Shown: positions 1 through 10,066, counted from the stretch's first letter. The stretch: DNA of 30,945 bases from an uncultured Collinsella sp. (GCA_900541045.1 UQID01000029.1:1-30945); one strand, 5' to 3'. Numbers and translations are program-made. The notes: a model not told the origin generated them from the sequence alone.

Positions 1-42
1 CTTCTAGCTTCGTCGGCAGCGTCAGATGTGTATAAGAGACAG
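1..42. other. Sequencing adapter at contig end (Nextera Read 1 plus index)
   Basis: Bases 10-42 match the whole 33-nt Nextera Read 1 transposase adapter, ending in the 19-bp Tn5 mosaic end (24-42). Bases 2-9 (TTCTAGCT) match, from memory, the Illumina i5 index S515, and base 1 would be the last base of the preceding P5 segment. This is library sequence and not genome. Reverse reading of the mosaic end gives the residues LSLIHI and forward reading gives MYKRQ, both familiar artefacts in protein databases. Confidence 0.97.
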
Positions 43-1875
43 GTTGTACAGGTCGGCGTAGAAGCCACCCTGGGCGAGCAACTCGTCGTGTGTGCCCTTC
101 TCGACGATGTCGCCGTCGCGGATCACCAAGATCACGTCGGCGTTGCGAATCGTGGACAGGCGATGTGCGATAACAAAGCTGGTGCGGCCTTGCATCAGCG
201 CATCCATGGCACGCTGAATAAGCTCCTCGGTACGAGTGTCAACGTTGGAGGTCGCCTCGTCCAGAATCAGCGCCGGGCGGTCGGCCAAAATGGCACGGGC
301 GATGGTCACGAGCTGGCGCTGACCCTGCGACAGGTTAGTGCCCTCCTCGTTGATCATAAAGTCGTAGCCGCCGGCGAGCGTATGGATAAAGTGGTCGCAG
401 CGTGCGGCACGTGCAGCGGCTTCGACCTCGGCATCGCTCGCATCGGGGCGTCCGTAACGGATGTTCTCGCGGATGGTACCGTTAAACAGCCAGGTGTCCT
501 GCAGCACCATGGCAAACTCGCCGCGCAGCGCCGCGCGGTCCCAGTCGCGCACGTCGACGCCCTCGACGCGCAGCGAACCGCCGTCCACGTCGTAAAAGCG
601 CTGAAGCAGCTTAATGAGCGTGGTCTTGCCGGCGCCGGTGGGGCCGACGATGGCGATGGTCTGGCCGGGCTGCGCCTCGCAGCTAAAGTCGTGGATGATG
701 GTCTTGTCGGGCGTGTAGCCAAACTTGACATGGTCGAACTCCACGTGGCCGGGACGCCTCTCGGGAATCTGCGCGTCGGCCTTCTGCTCCTCCTCGGGCG
801 CGGCCAAGAACTCAAAGACGCGCTCGGTGGCAGCGGCCATCGACTGCATCGTGTTGCTCACGTTGCCCAGCTGCTGCACGGGTTGCGTAAAGTTGCGAAC
901 GTACTGGATAAAGCTCTGGATATCGCCGGGCGTGGCATTGCCGGTCAGCGCGAGCTGTGCGCCCACCACGACGACGCCCACGTAGCCCATGTTGCCCACC
1001 AGGCTCATAAGCGGCATCATCAGGCCCGACAGGAACTGCGAGCGCCAGCCACTAATAAAGAGACGGTCGTTTTGACGGTCGAACTCTTCGATCGAGGCCT
1101 CGGCGCGGTCGAACACCTGAATGACGTTCTGGCCGGCAAAGTCCTCCTCGATAATGCCGTTGACGGCGCCCAGAACCTGCTGTTGCTCGCGGAAGTACGG
1201 CTGCGAGAAGTGAATCATCACCATCAAGATAATCGCGGCGGCCGGCAGCGTGAGCACGGTGACGCCGGTAAGCGGCAGGCTGATCGACAACATCATGACG
1301 AGCACGCCGATAATCTGCGTGACGGACGTAATAAGCTGCGTCACGCTCTGGTTGAGCGACTGGCCGAGCGTATCGACGTCGTTGGTGATGCGGCTGAGCA
1401 CATCGCCCTTGCTGTGACCGTTGAAGTAGCTCATCGGCACGACGGCAATCTTGGCGGCGATCTCCTTGCGCATGCGGTAGCAAATCTTTTGCGTGACACC
1501 GGTCATGAGCCAGCCCTGGATGAGGCTGCAGATAGAGCTCGCCAGGTACAGGCAGAGCAAAAAGCCGAGCGTCTTGGCGATCCAGTTAAAGTCGACATCG
1601 CCGGTACCGTTGACTTTGGCAACCAGGCCCTCAAACAGCTTGGTCGTAACCTGGCCGAGCACCTTGGGCCCCACAATGTTAAAGATGACCGAGCACACGG
1701 CAAAGGCGACGGCGGCAAACACGGCAATCTTGTGCTGGCCAATATAGCCGAGCAGCTGCCTCATGGTGCCTTTAAAGTCCTTGGCCTTTTCGCCGCGACG
1801 CATGCCGCCCATGCGGCCCATGGGACCACGCTGGCGGGTGGGCTTGGGAATCTGAGTCTTGGTCTCGTCTGCCAT
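43..1875 (-). CDS. ABC exporter half-transporter, catalytic partner (3' end cut by contig end)
   Basis: A type IV (ABCB-like) exporter subunit with an N-terminal membrane domain (about residues 40-340) and a C-terminal ATPase domain. The ATPase has Walker A GPTGAGKTT (411-419), signature LSQGQ, Walker B LILDE with catalytic Glu540, and an H-loop His in IAHRLST. It resembles the TM288 subunit of heterodimeric drug exporters. The start ATG shares one base with the stop of the upstream ABC gene (TAATG), so translation is probably coupled. Residues 1-611 are genomic; an uninterrupted reading would add six adapter-encoded residues (LSLIHI) and then a stop. By comparison with the family only about ten residues should be missing. 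The substrate cannot be told from sequence; the MarR gene upstream suggests drugs or other toxic amphiphiles. Confidence 0.93.
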
Positions 1876-4244
1876 TAGCGCTCGCCTCCTTCCATGACGG
1901 TTGCAATCTCTTCTTGGGTAAGCCCCAGCTCCTCGGCGGAAAGCTGCGACTGTGCGATCTCCAGGTACGCCGGGCAGCTGCGCAGCAGCTCCTCGTGCGT
2001 GCCGGTGCCCACCACGTGGCCGTCGTCGAGCACGATAATCTGGTCGGCGTGCATGATGGTCGCGATGCGCTGGGCCACGACCACGAGTGCGGCGTCGGTA
2101 ACGTTTTTGGCCAGCTCCTCGCGCAGGCGCGCGTCGGTCTTGTAGTCGAGGGCACTAAACGAGTCATCGAACACCACGACCTCGGGCTTTTTGGCCAACG
2201 CGCGGGCGATGGCCAGACGCTGGCGCTGACCACCCGAAACATTGGAGCCGCCCTGGCTGATAGGGGAGTCGTACCCGTCCTCGCGCTCGGCGATAAAGTC
2301 CTCCGCCTGGGCGACGCGTGCTGCCTGGCGCATATCCTCGTCACTCACCATGTCGCCGGCAAACTTGAGGTTGCTCTCGACGGTACCCGAGAACAGACGA
2401 CCCTGCTGCGGAATATAACCGATGCGGCGGCGCAGCTCGGAAAGGGTCATGTCGCGCACGTCGATGCCGTCGAGCGAAATGCTGCCGCCCGTGACGTCGT
2501 ACAGGCGCGGGATGAGCTGCACAAGCGTGGACTTGCCCGAGCCCGTGGAGCCAATAATGCCGAGCATCTGACCGGCATGCGTGGTGAAGTTCACGCCGCT
2601 GATGACGTCGGCGCGGGCATCGGGATACTGGAAGCTCACGTCGCGGAAGGTGAGCTCGCCGCGCGGCGCGCTGGCAGCAGGCAGTTTGGGCGAGACAGGG
2701 TCGTTGATACTCGTGGGACAGGTGATGACCTCTTCCACGCGCTCGGCTGCGACCTCGGCACGGGGCAGGATAACCGAAACCATGGTGAGGATCATAAACG
2801 CCATGACGATCTGCATGGTGTAGGAGATAAACGCCATCATGTTGCCGACCTGCATCACGCCGTCGGACACGCCCTGCGCGCCAAACCACACGATAAGCAC
2901 GGTGATGCAGTTCATGACGAGCATCATGAGCGGCATCATAAAGCTCATGGCGCGGTTGGTGTAGAGCTGCGTGGTCATCAGGTCGAGCGAAGCCTTGTCA
3001 AAGCGCTCGAGCTCATGTTCTTCGCGGTTGAACGAGCGGATGGGCATAAGGCCGTCGAGCAGCTCGCGGGCGGTAAGGTTCACGCGGTCCACAAAGCTCT
3101 GCATCTTTTTGAACTTGGGCATGGTGAGGCCCATGAGCACGCCGACGACGGCCGAGACCGCGATGATGGCCACGGCGATGGTCCACTCCAGGCCGGTGTG
3201 GTTGGCCAGGACGCGCATGACGGCGACGATGCCCATGACGGGGGCCATCAGACACATGCGAATGAACAGGGTCGCGGCCATCTGGATCTGCTGAACGTCG
3301 TTGGTGCAGCGGGTGATGAGCGAGGCCTGGCTAAACTTGCCCACCTCGGCCGGCGAGAAGTGCATAACCTTGTTGAAGGTCTCGCGGCGCAGGTCGCGGG
3401 CGATGGAGCAGGCGGTGCGCGACGCCACGGCACCGGTCAGGATGGTGGCGACGAGTGACACGAGGCACAGCCCAAACATCGTGGTCGCCATGCGCCCCAG
3501 ATAGGCGTTCTGCACGTCGGCGGGGTCGATGCCCTGCGCCTTGTACTCGTCCTGCACATAGCTCACGGCGCGCTGGGTGACGATGGAGCCCGACATGGAG
3601 CCCATTTTGTCTGCCATATCGTTGGCGCCCTCGACGAGCTTGCTTTGGTCTACCAGACCGCCCTCGACACCCAGGCGCAGGCTCTTCATGGTGATCTTGC
3701 CGCCGTCGGCGTCGATCTGCTTTTGCATGCTCTGCGCGGCTGCGGCCTTCTGCTGCATCTCGGCGAGCTGCTCGGGCGTCATCGCTGCCATCTGCTTGGG
3801 GGTGGGCATGGCCTGAGCGGCGCCGCCATCGCTTGCCTCGGTAGATGCGCCGGTCATGTCGCCCATGGAGTCGGCATCGATGCCCTGGTTGAACGAAAGG
3901 ACGACGGTCTCGGGCAGGCTCATGATGTCGGCAATCTTGCCGCCGTCGGCGCGCTCCTCCTCGGTGCCCTTGTACGTTCGAATGCCGTTATTGTCCGCCT
4001 TGCTAAACACGGCCTCCACAGCCTTGGCGTCCTTGGTGCTCATAAAGAGTTCGAGGTCGTCGAGCGATTCGGCGCGGATGGTGTCGGGTACGGGCGACGC
4101 GATGCCGCCTTGCTGCACACCCACGTCGACGATGTCGCTCATATAGGTAGGCAGCGCCAGATCGGCGTTGCAGCTGATTACGATAAGTACGATAGCTGCG
4201 AACAGTGCCAGGATATGTTTTTTAAAGAGCTTGAGAATCCTCAC
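1875..4244 (-). CDS. ABC exporter half-transporter, degenerate partner with large extracytoplasmic insert
   Basis: This 789-residue protein is the TM287-like partner of the downstream exporter gene. After TM1 (about 8-27) there is an unusually long segment before TM2 (about 28-245). It is rich in Met, Gln and Ala (for example TPKQMAAMTPEQLAEMQQKA) and should lie outside the membrane. The ATPase domain has Walker A GSTGSGKST (565-573) and signature VSGGQ. The residue after Walker B Asp693 is Asp694 instead of the catalytic Glu, and the H-loop His is replaced by Gln725. In known heterodimeric exporters this pattern marks the degenerate nucleotide site, paired with the canonical subunit next door. 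The start overlaps the MarR stop by 4 bases (ATGA). Family assignment is secure; cargo is unknown. Confidence 0.93.
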   Translation of the reverse strand: MRILKLFKKHILALFAAIVLIVISCNADLALPTYMSDIVDVGVQQGGIASPVPDTIRAESLDDLELFMSTKDAKAVEAVFSKADNNGIRTYKGTEEERADGGKIADIMSLPETVVLSFNQGIDADSMGDMTGASTEASDGGAAQAMPTPKQMAAMTPEQLAEMQQKAAAAQSMQKQIDADGGKITMKSLRLGVEGGLVDQSKLVEGANDMADKMGSMSGSIVTQRAVSYVQDEYKAQGIDPADVQNAYLGRMATTMFGLCLVSLVATILTGAVASRTACSIARDLRRETFNKVMHFSPAEVGKFSQASLITRCTNDVQQIQMAATLFIRMCLMAPVMGIVAVMRVLANHTGLEWTIAVAIIAVSAVVGVLMGLTMPKFKKMQSFVDRVNLTARELLDGLMPIRSFNREEHELERFDKASLDLMTTQLYTNRAMSFMMPLMMLVMNCITVLIVWFGAQGVSDGVMQVGNMMAFISYTMQIVMAFMILTMVSVILPRAEVAAERVEEVITCPTSINDPVSPKLPAASAPRGELTFRDVSFQYPDARADVISGVNFTTHAGQMLGIIGSTGSGKSTLVQLIPRLYDVTGGSISLDGIDVRDMTLSELRRRIGYIPQQGRLFSGTVESNLKFAGDMVSDEDMRQAARVAQAEDFIAEREDGYDSPISQGGSNVSGGQRQRLAIARALAKKPEVVVFDDSFSALDYKTDARLREELAKNVTDAALVVVAQRIATIMHADQIIVLDDGHVVGTGTHEELLRSCPAYLEIAQSQLSAEELGLTQEEIATVMEGGER

Positions 4245-4690
4245 TCGGCATCTCTCCTTTCTTGATTGCGGTCGATAATTTCGTTGGCACGTCTAAGAAG
4301 GCGCACCATCTCTTGGGTATCTGTTTCGCCAAGCTGCTCGAGGAAGGCCGCGGTGCGGTCCTCGAATTCCCGGCGTTTGATTTCGATGACCTGGAATCCC
4401 TTGTCGGTCACCGTGACGTGTACGCGACGACGGTCGGTCTTTGAGTGCTCGCGCTCGACCCAACCCTTGGCCTCGAGGGCGCGCAGGATATTGGCGATAC
4501 GGGCGCTCGAGACCCAGGCACGATCGGCGAGTTCGCTCGGCGTGAGCGAGCCGCCGGCGCGCATGAGGGCGCGCATGACGGCCATCTCGCCACCCAGAGC
4601 CTGGTCGGCAAAGCGCGAAACGCGCTGGTGCATGCTGCCAAACTCGGTAAAGAGCTGACGCCCAAGCTCATGGAAATCGGTATCTTCCAC
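4241..4690 (-). CDS. MarR-family transcriptional regulator
   Basis: A 149-residue winged-helix protein of typical MarR length. The DNA-binding core spans roughly residues 45-105, with LTPSELADRAWVSSARIANILRALEAKGWVER as helix-turn-helix and HSKTDRRRVHVTVTDKG as the wing. The start is GTG at 4690, preceded at about 6 nt by AGGGG on the minus strand. It is the first gene of a three-gene unit with the two ABC exporter genes, with 4-nt and 1-nt overlaps. The usual job of such a gene is ligand-released repression of its own exporter operon. An inverted repeat overlaps its start codon and is a good operator candidate. The ligand is unknown. Confidence 0.93.
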   Translation of the reverse strand: MEDTDFHELGRQLFTEFGSMHQRVSRFADQALGGEMAVMRALMRAGGSLTPSELADRAWVSSARIANILRALEAKGWVEREHSKTDRRRVHVTVTDKGFQVIEIKRREFEDRTAAFLEQLGETDTQEMVRLLRRANEIIDRNQERRDAE

Positions 4691-4728
4691 CGAAAACCCC
4701 TAACACTAGAAACTATTTTCGGTGAAAG
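4684..4728 (-). promoter_or_regulatory. Inverted repeat over the MarR start, candidate operator
   Basis: CACCGAAAA (4688-4696) and TTTTCGGTG (4716-4724) are perfect inverted 9-mers. The match extends to 13 bp with one mismatch (4684-4696 and 4716-4728). One arm covers the GTG start and the other lies about 30 bp upstream. Placement fits autorepression by the MarR protein, which is an inference. Confidence 0.5.
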
Positions 4729-4801
4729 ATGATACCCGCGTATTCGGGTCTCATGCAGTGGGCAATATAAAGAGCGCATAAAGAGTAAAAAATTCAATCG
4801 C

Positions 4802-4813
4802 TGAAGCGTTTCA
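4802..4813 (+). promoter_or_regulatory. LacI/CcpA-like palindrome upstream of the SDR gene
   Basis: TGAAGCGTTTCA is a 12-bp palindrome except for its central N-CG-N bases. The central CG with TGAA/TTCA arms is the layout of LacI-family operators, including catabolite-response sites. It lies 126 bp before the SDR start, in the region shared with the divergent MarR operon. TATTAT at 4820-4825 could be a -10 box, but no convincing -35 was seen. Confidence 0.4.
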
Positions 4814-4938
4814 AAGAACTATTATGCCCGCGGTTAGGCGAGGGGTTGTCACCACCATGACGACTGGGACTCATTTATCGCCACGTGCGATGCTCCAACT
4901 TCCCGCAAGGAGACACCTGAATCAAGGGGGTTGGAGTC

Positions 4939-5688
4939 ATGGCATTTGACTTCACGGGCAAAACCGCGATCGTTACCGGCGGCACTCAGGGCATTGGCCT
5001 CGAGATTGCCAAGGGCATCGTTGCGGGCGGCGGACACGTCGCGCTCATCGCAAGGAACGCTGCTAAGGGCGAGGCCGCGGTGGCCGAGCTTGACGAGGGC
5101 AACAAGTTCTATCAGCTCGATGTCGCCGATGCACCCAAGGCGCGCGAGACCGTCGAGCAGATTTTTACGGACCTGCCGCAAACCAACATCCTGATCAACT
5201 GCGCTGGCGTCATCAGCACCAAGAAGTTCGACGAGATCGATGACACCGAGTGGCGTCGCACCATCGACATCAACCTCAACGGTACCTTCACTATGATGAA
5301 CGCCGTGTACCCGCACTTTAAGGCGGCCCATGCCGGCACTATCGTCAACGTGAGCTCTGTCGCTGGCAAGATCGGTGGCGGCCTGCTCGGCACCGCGGCC
5401 TACGCGAGCTCTAAGGCCGGTGTCAACGGCCTGACCAAGGCAGTCGCCAAGGAAGGCGGCAAGTTTGGCGTCCGCTGTAACGCCGTGTGCCCGTCGCTCA
5501 CGTTGACCGATATGACCTCGATTCTCTCTGACGAGAACTCTCAGCGTATCATCAACGGTATTCCTCTGGGCCGCGCCGCCCAGGCCAGCGAGCCTGCGCA
5601 GATGGTGCTGTTCTTCGCTTCCGACCTCGCCAGCTTCGTGAACGGCGAGATCGGTGACTGCGACGGTGGCATCGTTCTGGACGGGTAA
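4939..5688 (+). CDS. SDR-family NAD(P)-dependent oxidoreductase (KduD/FabG-like)
   Basis: A 249-residue classical short-chain dehydrogenase. It has the cofactor motif TGGTQGIG near residue 14, NCAG near residue 90, the catalytic Ser in NVSSVAG, and the YASSK motif with Tyr155 and Lys159. The C-terminal part (ASDLASFVNGEIGDCDGG) is typical of the family. ATG at 4939 follows a purine-rich stretch (AAGGGGG and TTGGAG). The next gene on the same strand is a 2-keto-3-deoxygluconate-type permease. That suggests a role in hexuronate or ketodeoxysugar breakdown, as with KduD, but the substrate cannot be fixed from sequence. A FabG-like role is less likely because no fatty-acid genes are nearby. Confidence 0.9.
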   Translation: MAFDFTGKTAIVTGGTQGIGLEIAKGIVAGGGHVALIARNAAKGEAAVAELDEGNKFYQLDVADAPKARETVEQIFTDLPQTNILINCAGVISTKKFDEIDDTEWRRTIDINLNGTFTMMNAVYPHFKAAHAGTIVNVSSVAGKIGGGLLGTAAYASSKAGVNGLTKAVAKEGGKFGVRCNAVCPSLTLTDMTSILSDENSQRIINGIPLGRAAQASEPAQMVLFFASDLASFVNGEIGDCDGGIVLDG

Positions 5689-5707
5689 TACTCCGCGACG
5701 ATTATTC

Positions 5708-5747
5708 GGCGACGGCTCCTGCGACTCGGGACCGTCGCCTTCTTTCT
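5708..5747 (+). terminator. Terminator-like hairpin after the SDR gene
   Basis: GGCGACGG (5708-5715) pairs with CCGTCGCC (5732-5739), followed by TTCTTTCT. It lies 20 bp after the SDR stop and before the permease, so it may reduce rather than abolish read-through. Confidence 0.65.
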
Positions 5748-5796
5748 GATATAGGCGCATGCGGCTACGATTCGCATGCATCCAAAGGAGATATAT

Positions 5797-6816
5797 ATGA
5801 GTGAATCGGCTGCGGTGGAGGCGCCGGCGGCAAAGGAGCCGTTCTTTAAGATGTCCTCCATCCCGGGCGCCAATATCTTGGTGCCGCTTCTGTTGGGCTG
5901 TCTGCTCAACACGCTATTCCCCGACCTGTTCAAAACGCTCGGCAGCTTTACGCTTGGCATGACCCAGCAGGGCGCTGGCCCGCTCGTGGGCGCTTTTTTG
6001 CTCATCGTCGGTACGACGATTTCGTTTAAGAGCGCTCCTGCCGCCGCTGCCCGCGGCGCCATCATCATCGCCGTCAAGCAGATCGTGGTCGTTGCCATGT
6101 CGCTGCTCATCCTTTATGTGTTCAACGACAACTTGTTTGGCATCTCTGCCATGGTGATGCTGGCGGCTTGCACCGGCGCCAACAACGCTATGTACGCTGG
6201 GCTGATGGGTACCATGGGCAACGAGGCTGAGCGTGGCGCTGTCGCCATCACCACGCTGGTTGTCGGCCCTCCGGTCACGATGATCGTGCTCGGCGCTGCC
6301 GGCCAGGCCCCGATCGGCTGGTCGCTCGTGGGTGCCATTCTGCCGATCGTCGTCGGCATTATTCTGGGTAACCTGTTCCCCAGCTTTAAGAAGATGATGG
6401 CACCGGCACTTTCCGCCATCATCGTGCTCGTCTTCTTTGCCATGGGCTCGACCATGACCTTTGGCCAGCTCATTAATGGCGGTCTCCCCGGTATTCTGCT
6501 CGGCGTGATCTGCTCGGTGGTCTTTGCAATTCCCGTTATCGCGGTCGATAAGCTCACGGGCGGTACGGGTGTCGCAGGTGCGGCCATTTCGAGCTGCGCC
6601 GGAGCCAATGTGGCCACGCCTGCTGCCATGGCAAGCGTCAACGGGGCCATGTACGGCGGTGCGGTGCTCGCGACGGCTACGGCACAGGTTGCTGCCTGCG
6701 CAATCGTTACGGCTATTTTGACCCCGCTGGTCACCAGCTGGTGCTACAAGCATTTTGAGGGCCAGGGCAACGGCGATAGCAAGGCAACGGCCGACAAGGC
6801 CGCCGCAGCCGCCTAA
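5797..6816 (+). CDS. 2-keto-3-deoxygluconate permease family transporter
   Basis: This 339-residue, highly hydrophobic protein looks like the KdgT family. It begins with a short cytoplasmic tail, then PGANILVPLLLGCLLNTLFP and about ten membrane segments. Features typical of the family include GAFLLIVGTTISFKSAP, the repeat-like TGANNAMYAGLMG and GTGVAGAAISSCAGANVATPAAMA, and AMGSTMTFGQLINGG. Ala-Lys residues end the protein. The start ATG at 5797 has a near-perfect AAAGGAG six bases upstream; an in-frame ATG at 5776 has none. Family members move 2-keto-3-deoxygluconate with protons across the cytoplasmic membrane. With the SDR upstream this suggests use of pectin- or uronate-derived sugars. 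No kinase or aldolase for that pathway lies in the window. Confidence 0.88.
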   Translation: MSESAAVEAPAAKEPFFKMSSIPGANILVPLLLGCLLNTLFPDLFKTLGSFTLGMTQQGAGPLVGAFLLIVGTTISFKSAPAAAARGAIIIAVKQIVVVAMSLLILYVFNDNLFGISAMVMLAACTGANNAMYAGLMGTMGNEAERGAVAITTLVVGPPVTMIVLGAAGQAPIGWSLVGAILPIVVGIILGNLFPSFKKMMAPALSAIIVLVFFAMGSTMTFGQLINGGLPGILLGVICSVVFAIPVIAVDKLTGGTGVAGAAISSCAGANVATPAAMASVNGAMYGGAVLATATAQVAACAIVTAILTPLVTSWCYKHFEGQGNGDSKATADKAAAAA

Positions 6817-6854
6817 TGCCAAGCGGCAATCAAAGCTAAAAACTAGCCATGCCA

Positions 6855-6895
6855 CAGGGCGACCACGGGGGATTCCGTGGCCGCCCTGCAGTTTC
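6855..6895 (+). terminator. Terminator-like hairpin after the permease
   Basis: The arm at 6855-6868 pairs with 6875-6888 over 14 positions with one mismatch (core CCACGG/CCGTGG and GGGCG/CGCCC), loop of 6 nt. A weak T-run (GTTTCTG) follows. It sits about 40 bp after the permease stop. Confidence 0.6.
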
Positions 6896-7284
6896 TGTAG
6901 GGTCTCTGGGACACTTTACCCTGCTAAAGCTGGCATAACAGCTAGAGCGAACGTCGTACAAAGGCAAGGAAAAATAACATACAAATCGGTGAACGGTAGT
7001 TGTTCGCGCTCGCATTTCCTGCGGGTTTGTAAAAAACGCCCCTATGATATAAAAAAAGAAACATATAACAGCCCAGATGGAGAGGGTCGCTATGTTATCC
7101 TTCTCAAACGGGTGAAATCTTGGGTTTTTGGGTTGTAGTTCCAAGGTGGACAAACGTTTTTCTCTGCACCAACGTGTGGTGAAGAACGGAAGAAGCCGGT
7201 AGTGCAAGCCGAACATTCAAGAATTCAATAAGCAGCGGTGTGAGAGAGCGCCGCATTACACGTAACTAGGAGCGTGGTTACACA
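6896..7284 (+). other. Long upstream region of the pyruvate formate-lyase gene
   Basis: This 389-bp stretch has no convincing gene. It is AT-richer than its flanks around 7020-7075. TATGAT at 7043-7048 could be a -10 box, but I see no good -35. CACCA (7167-7171) and TGGTG (7177-7181) form a short dyad around ACGTG. AGGAG at 7268-7272 is the ribosome binding site, a rather long 12 nt before the ATG. A long leader is common for pfl genes, so anaerobic or redox control is likely but no FNR or Rex site could be recognised. Confidence 0.4.
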
Positions 7285-9336
<2,052 letters not shown>

Positions 9337-9337
9337 C

Positions 9338-9398
9338 TATTGTTAGTGCTATACTAACAATAACGATTACTGATTAGCGCGCCGGTTTCGGCCGGCGC
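9338..9398 (+). promoter_or_regulatory. Two hairpins between the two PFL genes
   Basis: The first hairpin is a perfect 10-bp stem, TATTGTTAGT (9338-9347) with ACTAACAATA (9353-9362), around a 5-nt loop starting one base after the pflB stop. The second is GCGCCGG (9379-9385) with CCGGCGC (9392-9398). Neither is followed by a T-run. They may be RNA-processing or stability elements setting the ratio of the two PFL chains, or a leaky terminator. Confidence 0.6.
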
Positions 9399-9421
9399 CT
9401 ATCAATCGAAGGAGACACATT

Positions 9422-9673
9422 ATGAAGGTTTCTGAAGTTTCCGAGACTCAGGCCGATAACCTGGTCCACATGCTCGACGCTTACGCCGAGAAGGGTGGCC
9501 ACCACCTGAACATCAACGTCTTCAACCGTGAGACGCTGCTCGACGCTCAGGCTCACCCCGAGAAGTACCCGCAGCTGACTATCCGCGTTTCCGGCTATGC
9601 CGTGAACTTCCACACGCTCACCAAGGAGCAGCAGGACGAGGTCATTTCGCGTACCTTCCACGATAAGTTCTAA
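9422..9673 (+). CDS. Stand-alone glycyl-radical chain of pyruvate formate-lyase (GrcA-like)
   Basis: These 83 residues match the last part of ordinary PflB almost position by position: GGHHLNINVFNRETLLDA, PEKYPQLTIRVSGYAVNF and LTKEQQDEVISRTF. Gly58 in RVSGYAV is the residue that carries the radical after activation. ATG at 9422 follows AAGGAG by 8 nt. In E. coli the related 127-residue GrcA (YfiD) is a spare part that rescues oxygen-cleaved PFL, but there PflB keeps its own glycine loop. Here the large chain has none, so this small protein should be an obligatory subunit. The short N-terminal stretch (MKVSEVSETQADNLVHMLDAY) probably docks it to the large chain. Gene symbol left blank because it is a subunit rather than a true spare part. 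Confidence 0.93.
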   Translation: MKVSEVSETQADNLVHMLDAYAEKGGHHLNINVFNRETLLDAQAHPEKYPQLTIRVSGYAVNFHTLTKEQQDEVISRTFHDKF

Positions 9674-9700
9674 AGGGTTCAACTCCTGTAGGATTACTGG

Positions 9701-9823
9701 GGCCGGTTTTGGGTTATTTTCCAAAACGTCCTCGGACATGCAAAGAGGCTCCGCTGCGCGCGTTGCGCGGCGGGGCCTCTTTGCGTCCTGCGGGATGTTT
9801 TGGAAAATAACCCAAAACCGGCC
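9701..9823 (+). repeat. Two-tier hairpin element, copy 1 (after the PFL genes)
   Basis: The outer helix is a perfect 27 bp (9701-9727 with 9797-9823; begins GGCCGGTTTTGGG). The inner helix is about 20 bp (9740-9759 with 9765-9784) with two T-G pairs that are U-G wobbles in plus-strand RNA. Between them lie the linkers GTCCTCGGACAT (9728-9739) and GTCCTGCGGGAT (9785-9796), which can pair as TCC/GGA and GGAC/GTCC. It begins 27 bp after the stop of the small PFL chain. No T-run follows, so a normal terminator is unlikely. The linkers recur in copies 2 and 3. Confidence 0.9.
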
Positions 9824-9926
9824 ATGTGGGGTTCTTCGGAGTCACCCTTTAGGTGGAACTCTCCTGAGGGGCTGTGCGCATGGGATACTTTCTTTGTGGC
9901 TACCGCTTACCGCATATAGCTACCGT

Positions 9927-9955
9927 TTGCGGGATAAGCAACACTCATTTATAAA
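9927..9955 (+). promoter_or_regulatory. Possible sigma-70-type promoter for degV
   Basis: TTGCGG (9927-9932) and TATAAA (9950-9955) are separated by 17 bp. Transcription would start near 9962, giving a leader of about 155 nt with two hairpins. Confidence 0.4.
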
Positions 9956-9992
9956 CCGTGTAAAATCTCAGTTAAGCACGGAGTTTTCCAGG

Positions 9993-10066
9993 GAGACGCT
10001 GTCCTTTGTTGTGTGCAAGGGGCGGCGTCTCTTTGGCGCTTGGAGGCCGTTCTGCAGCAGGACGGC
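9993..10066 (+). promoter_or_regulatory. Structured leader of degV (two hairpins)
   Basis: Hairpin 1: GAGACGC (9993-9999) pairs with GCGTCTC (10025-10031), and inside it 10003-10008 pairs with 10016-10021 across a symmetric 3x3 internal loop. TTTGG follows. Hairpin 2: 10046-10054 pairs with 10058-10066 (9 bp with one T-G). It does not match a riboswitch class I can recognise. It might be an attenuator or a small RNA. Confidence 0.45.

Noticed and set aside
28..1878. 616-codon open frame antisense to the ABC gene, starting MYKRQ
   Set aside because: The start lies in the Nextera adapter, and the protein is a low-complexity His/Val/Ala-rich shadow of a GC-rich gene.
1914..3458. 514-codon open frame antisense to the second ABC gene
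   Set aside because: Same His/Asp/Gly-rich composition as other antisense shadows; no ribosome binding site or motif.
4857..4949. 30-codon frame before the SDR gene as a leader peptide
   Set aside because: Weak ribosome binding site and no run of regulatory codons; the overlap with the SDR start looks accidental.
9337..9421. Frameshift or premature stop splitting one pflB gene
   Set aside because: The small chain has its own strong ribosome binding site and start, the gap holds two ordered hairpins, and the large chain ends in a tail unlike normal PflB. These point to a stable split.
9701..9823. Simple Rho-independent terminator
   Set aside because: The helix is far longer than needed, no T-run follows, and the internal linkers are conserved in two other loci.
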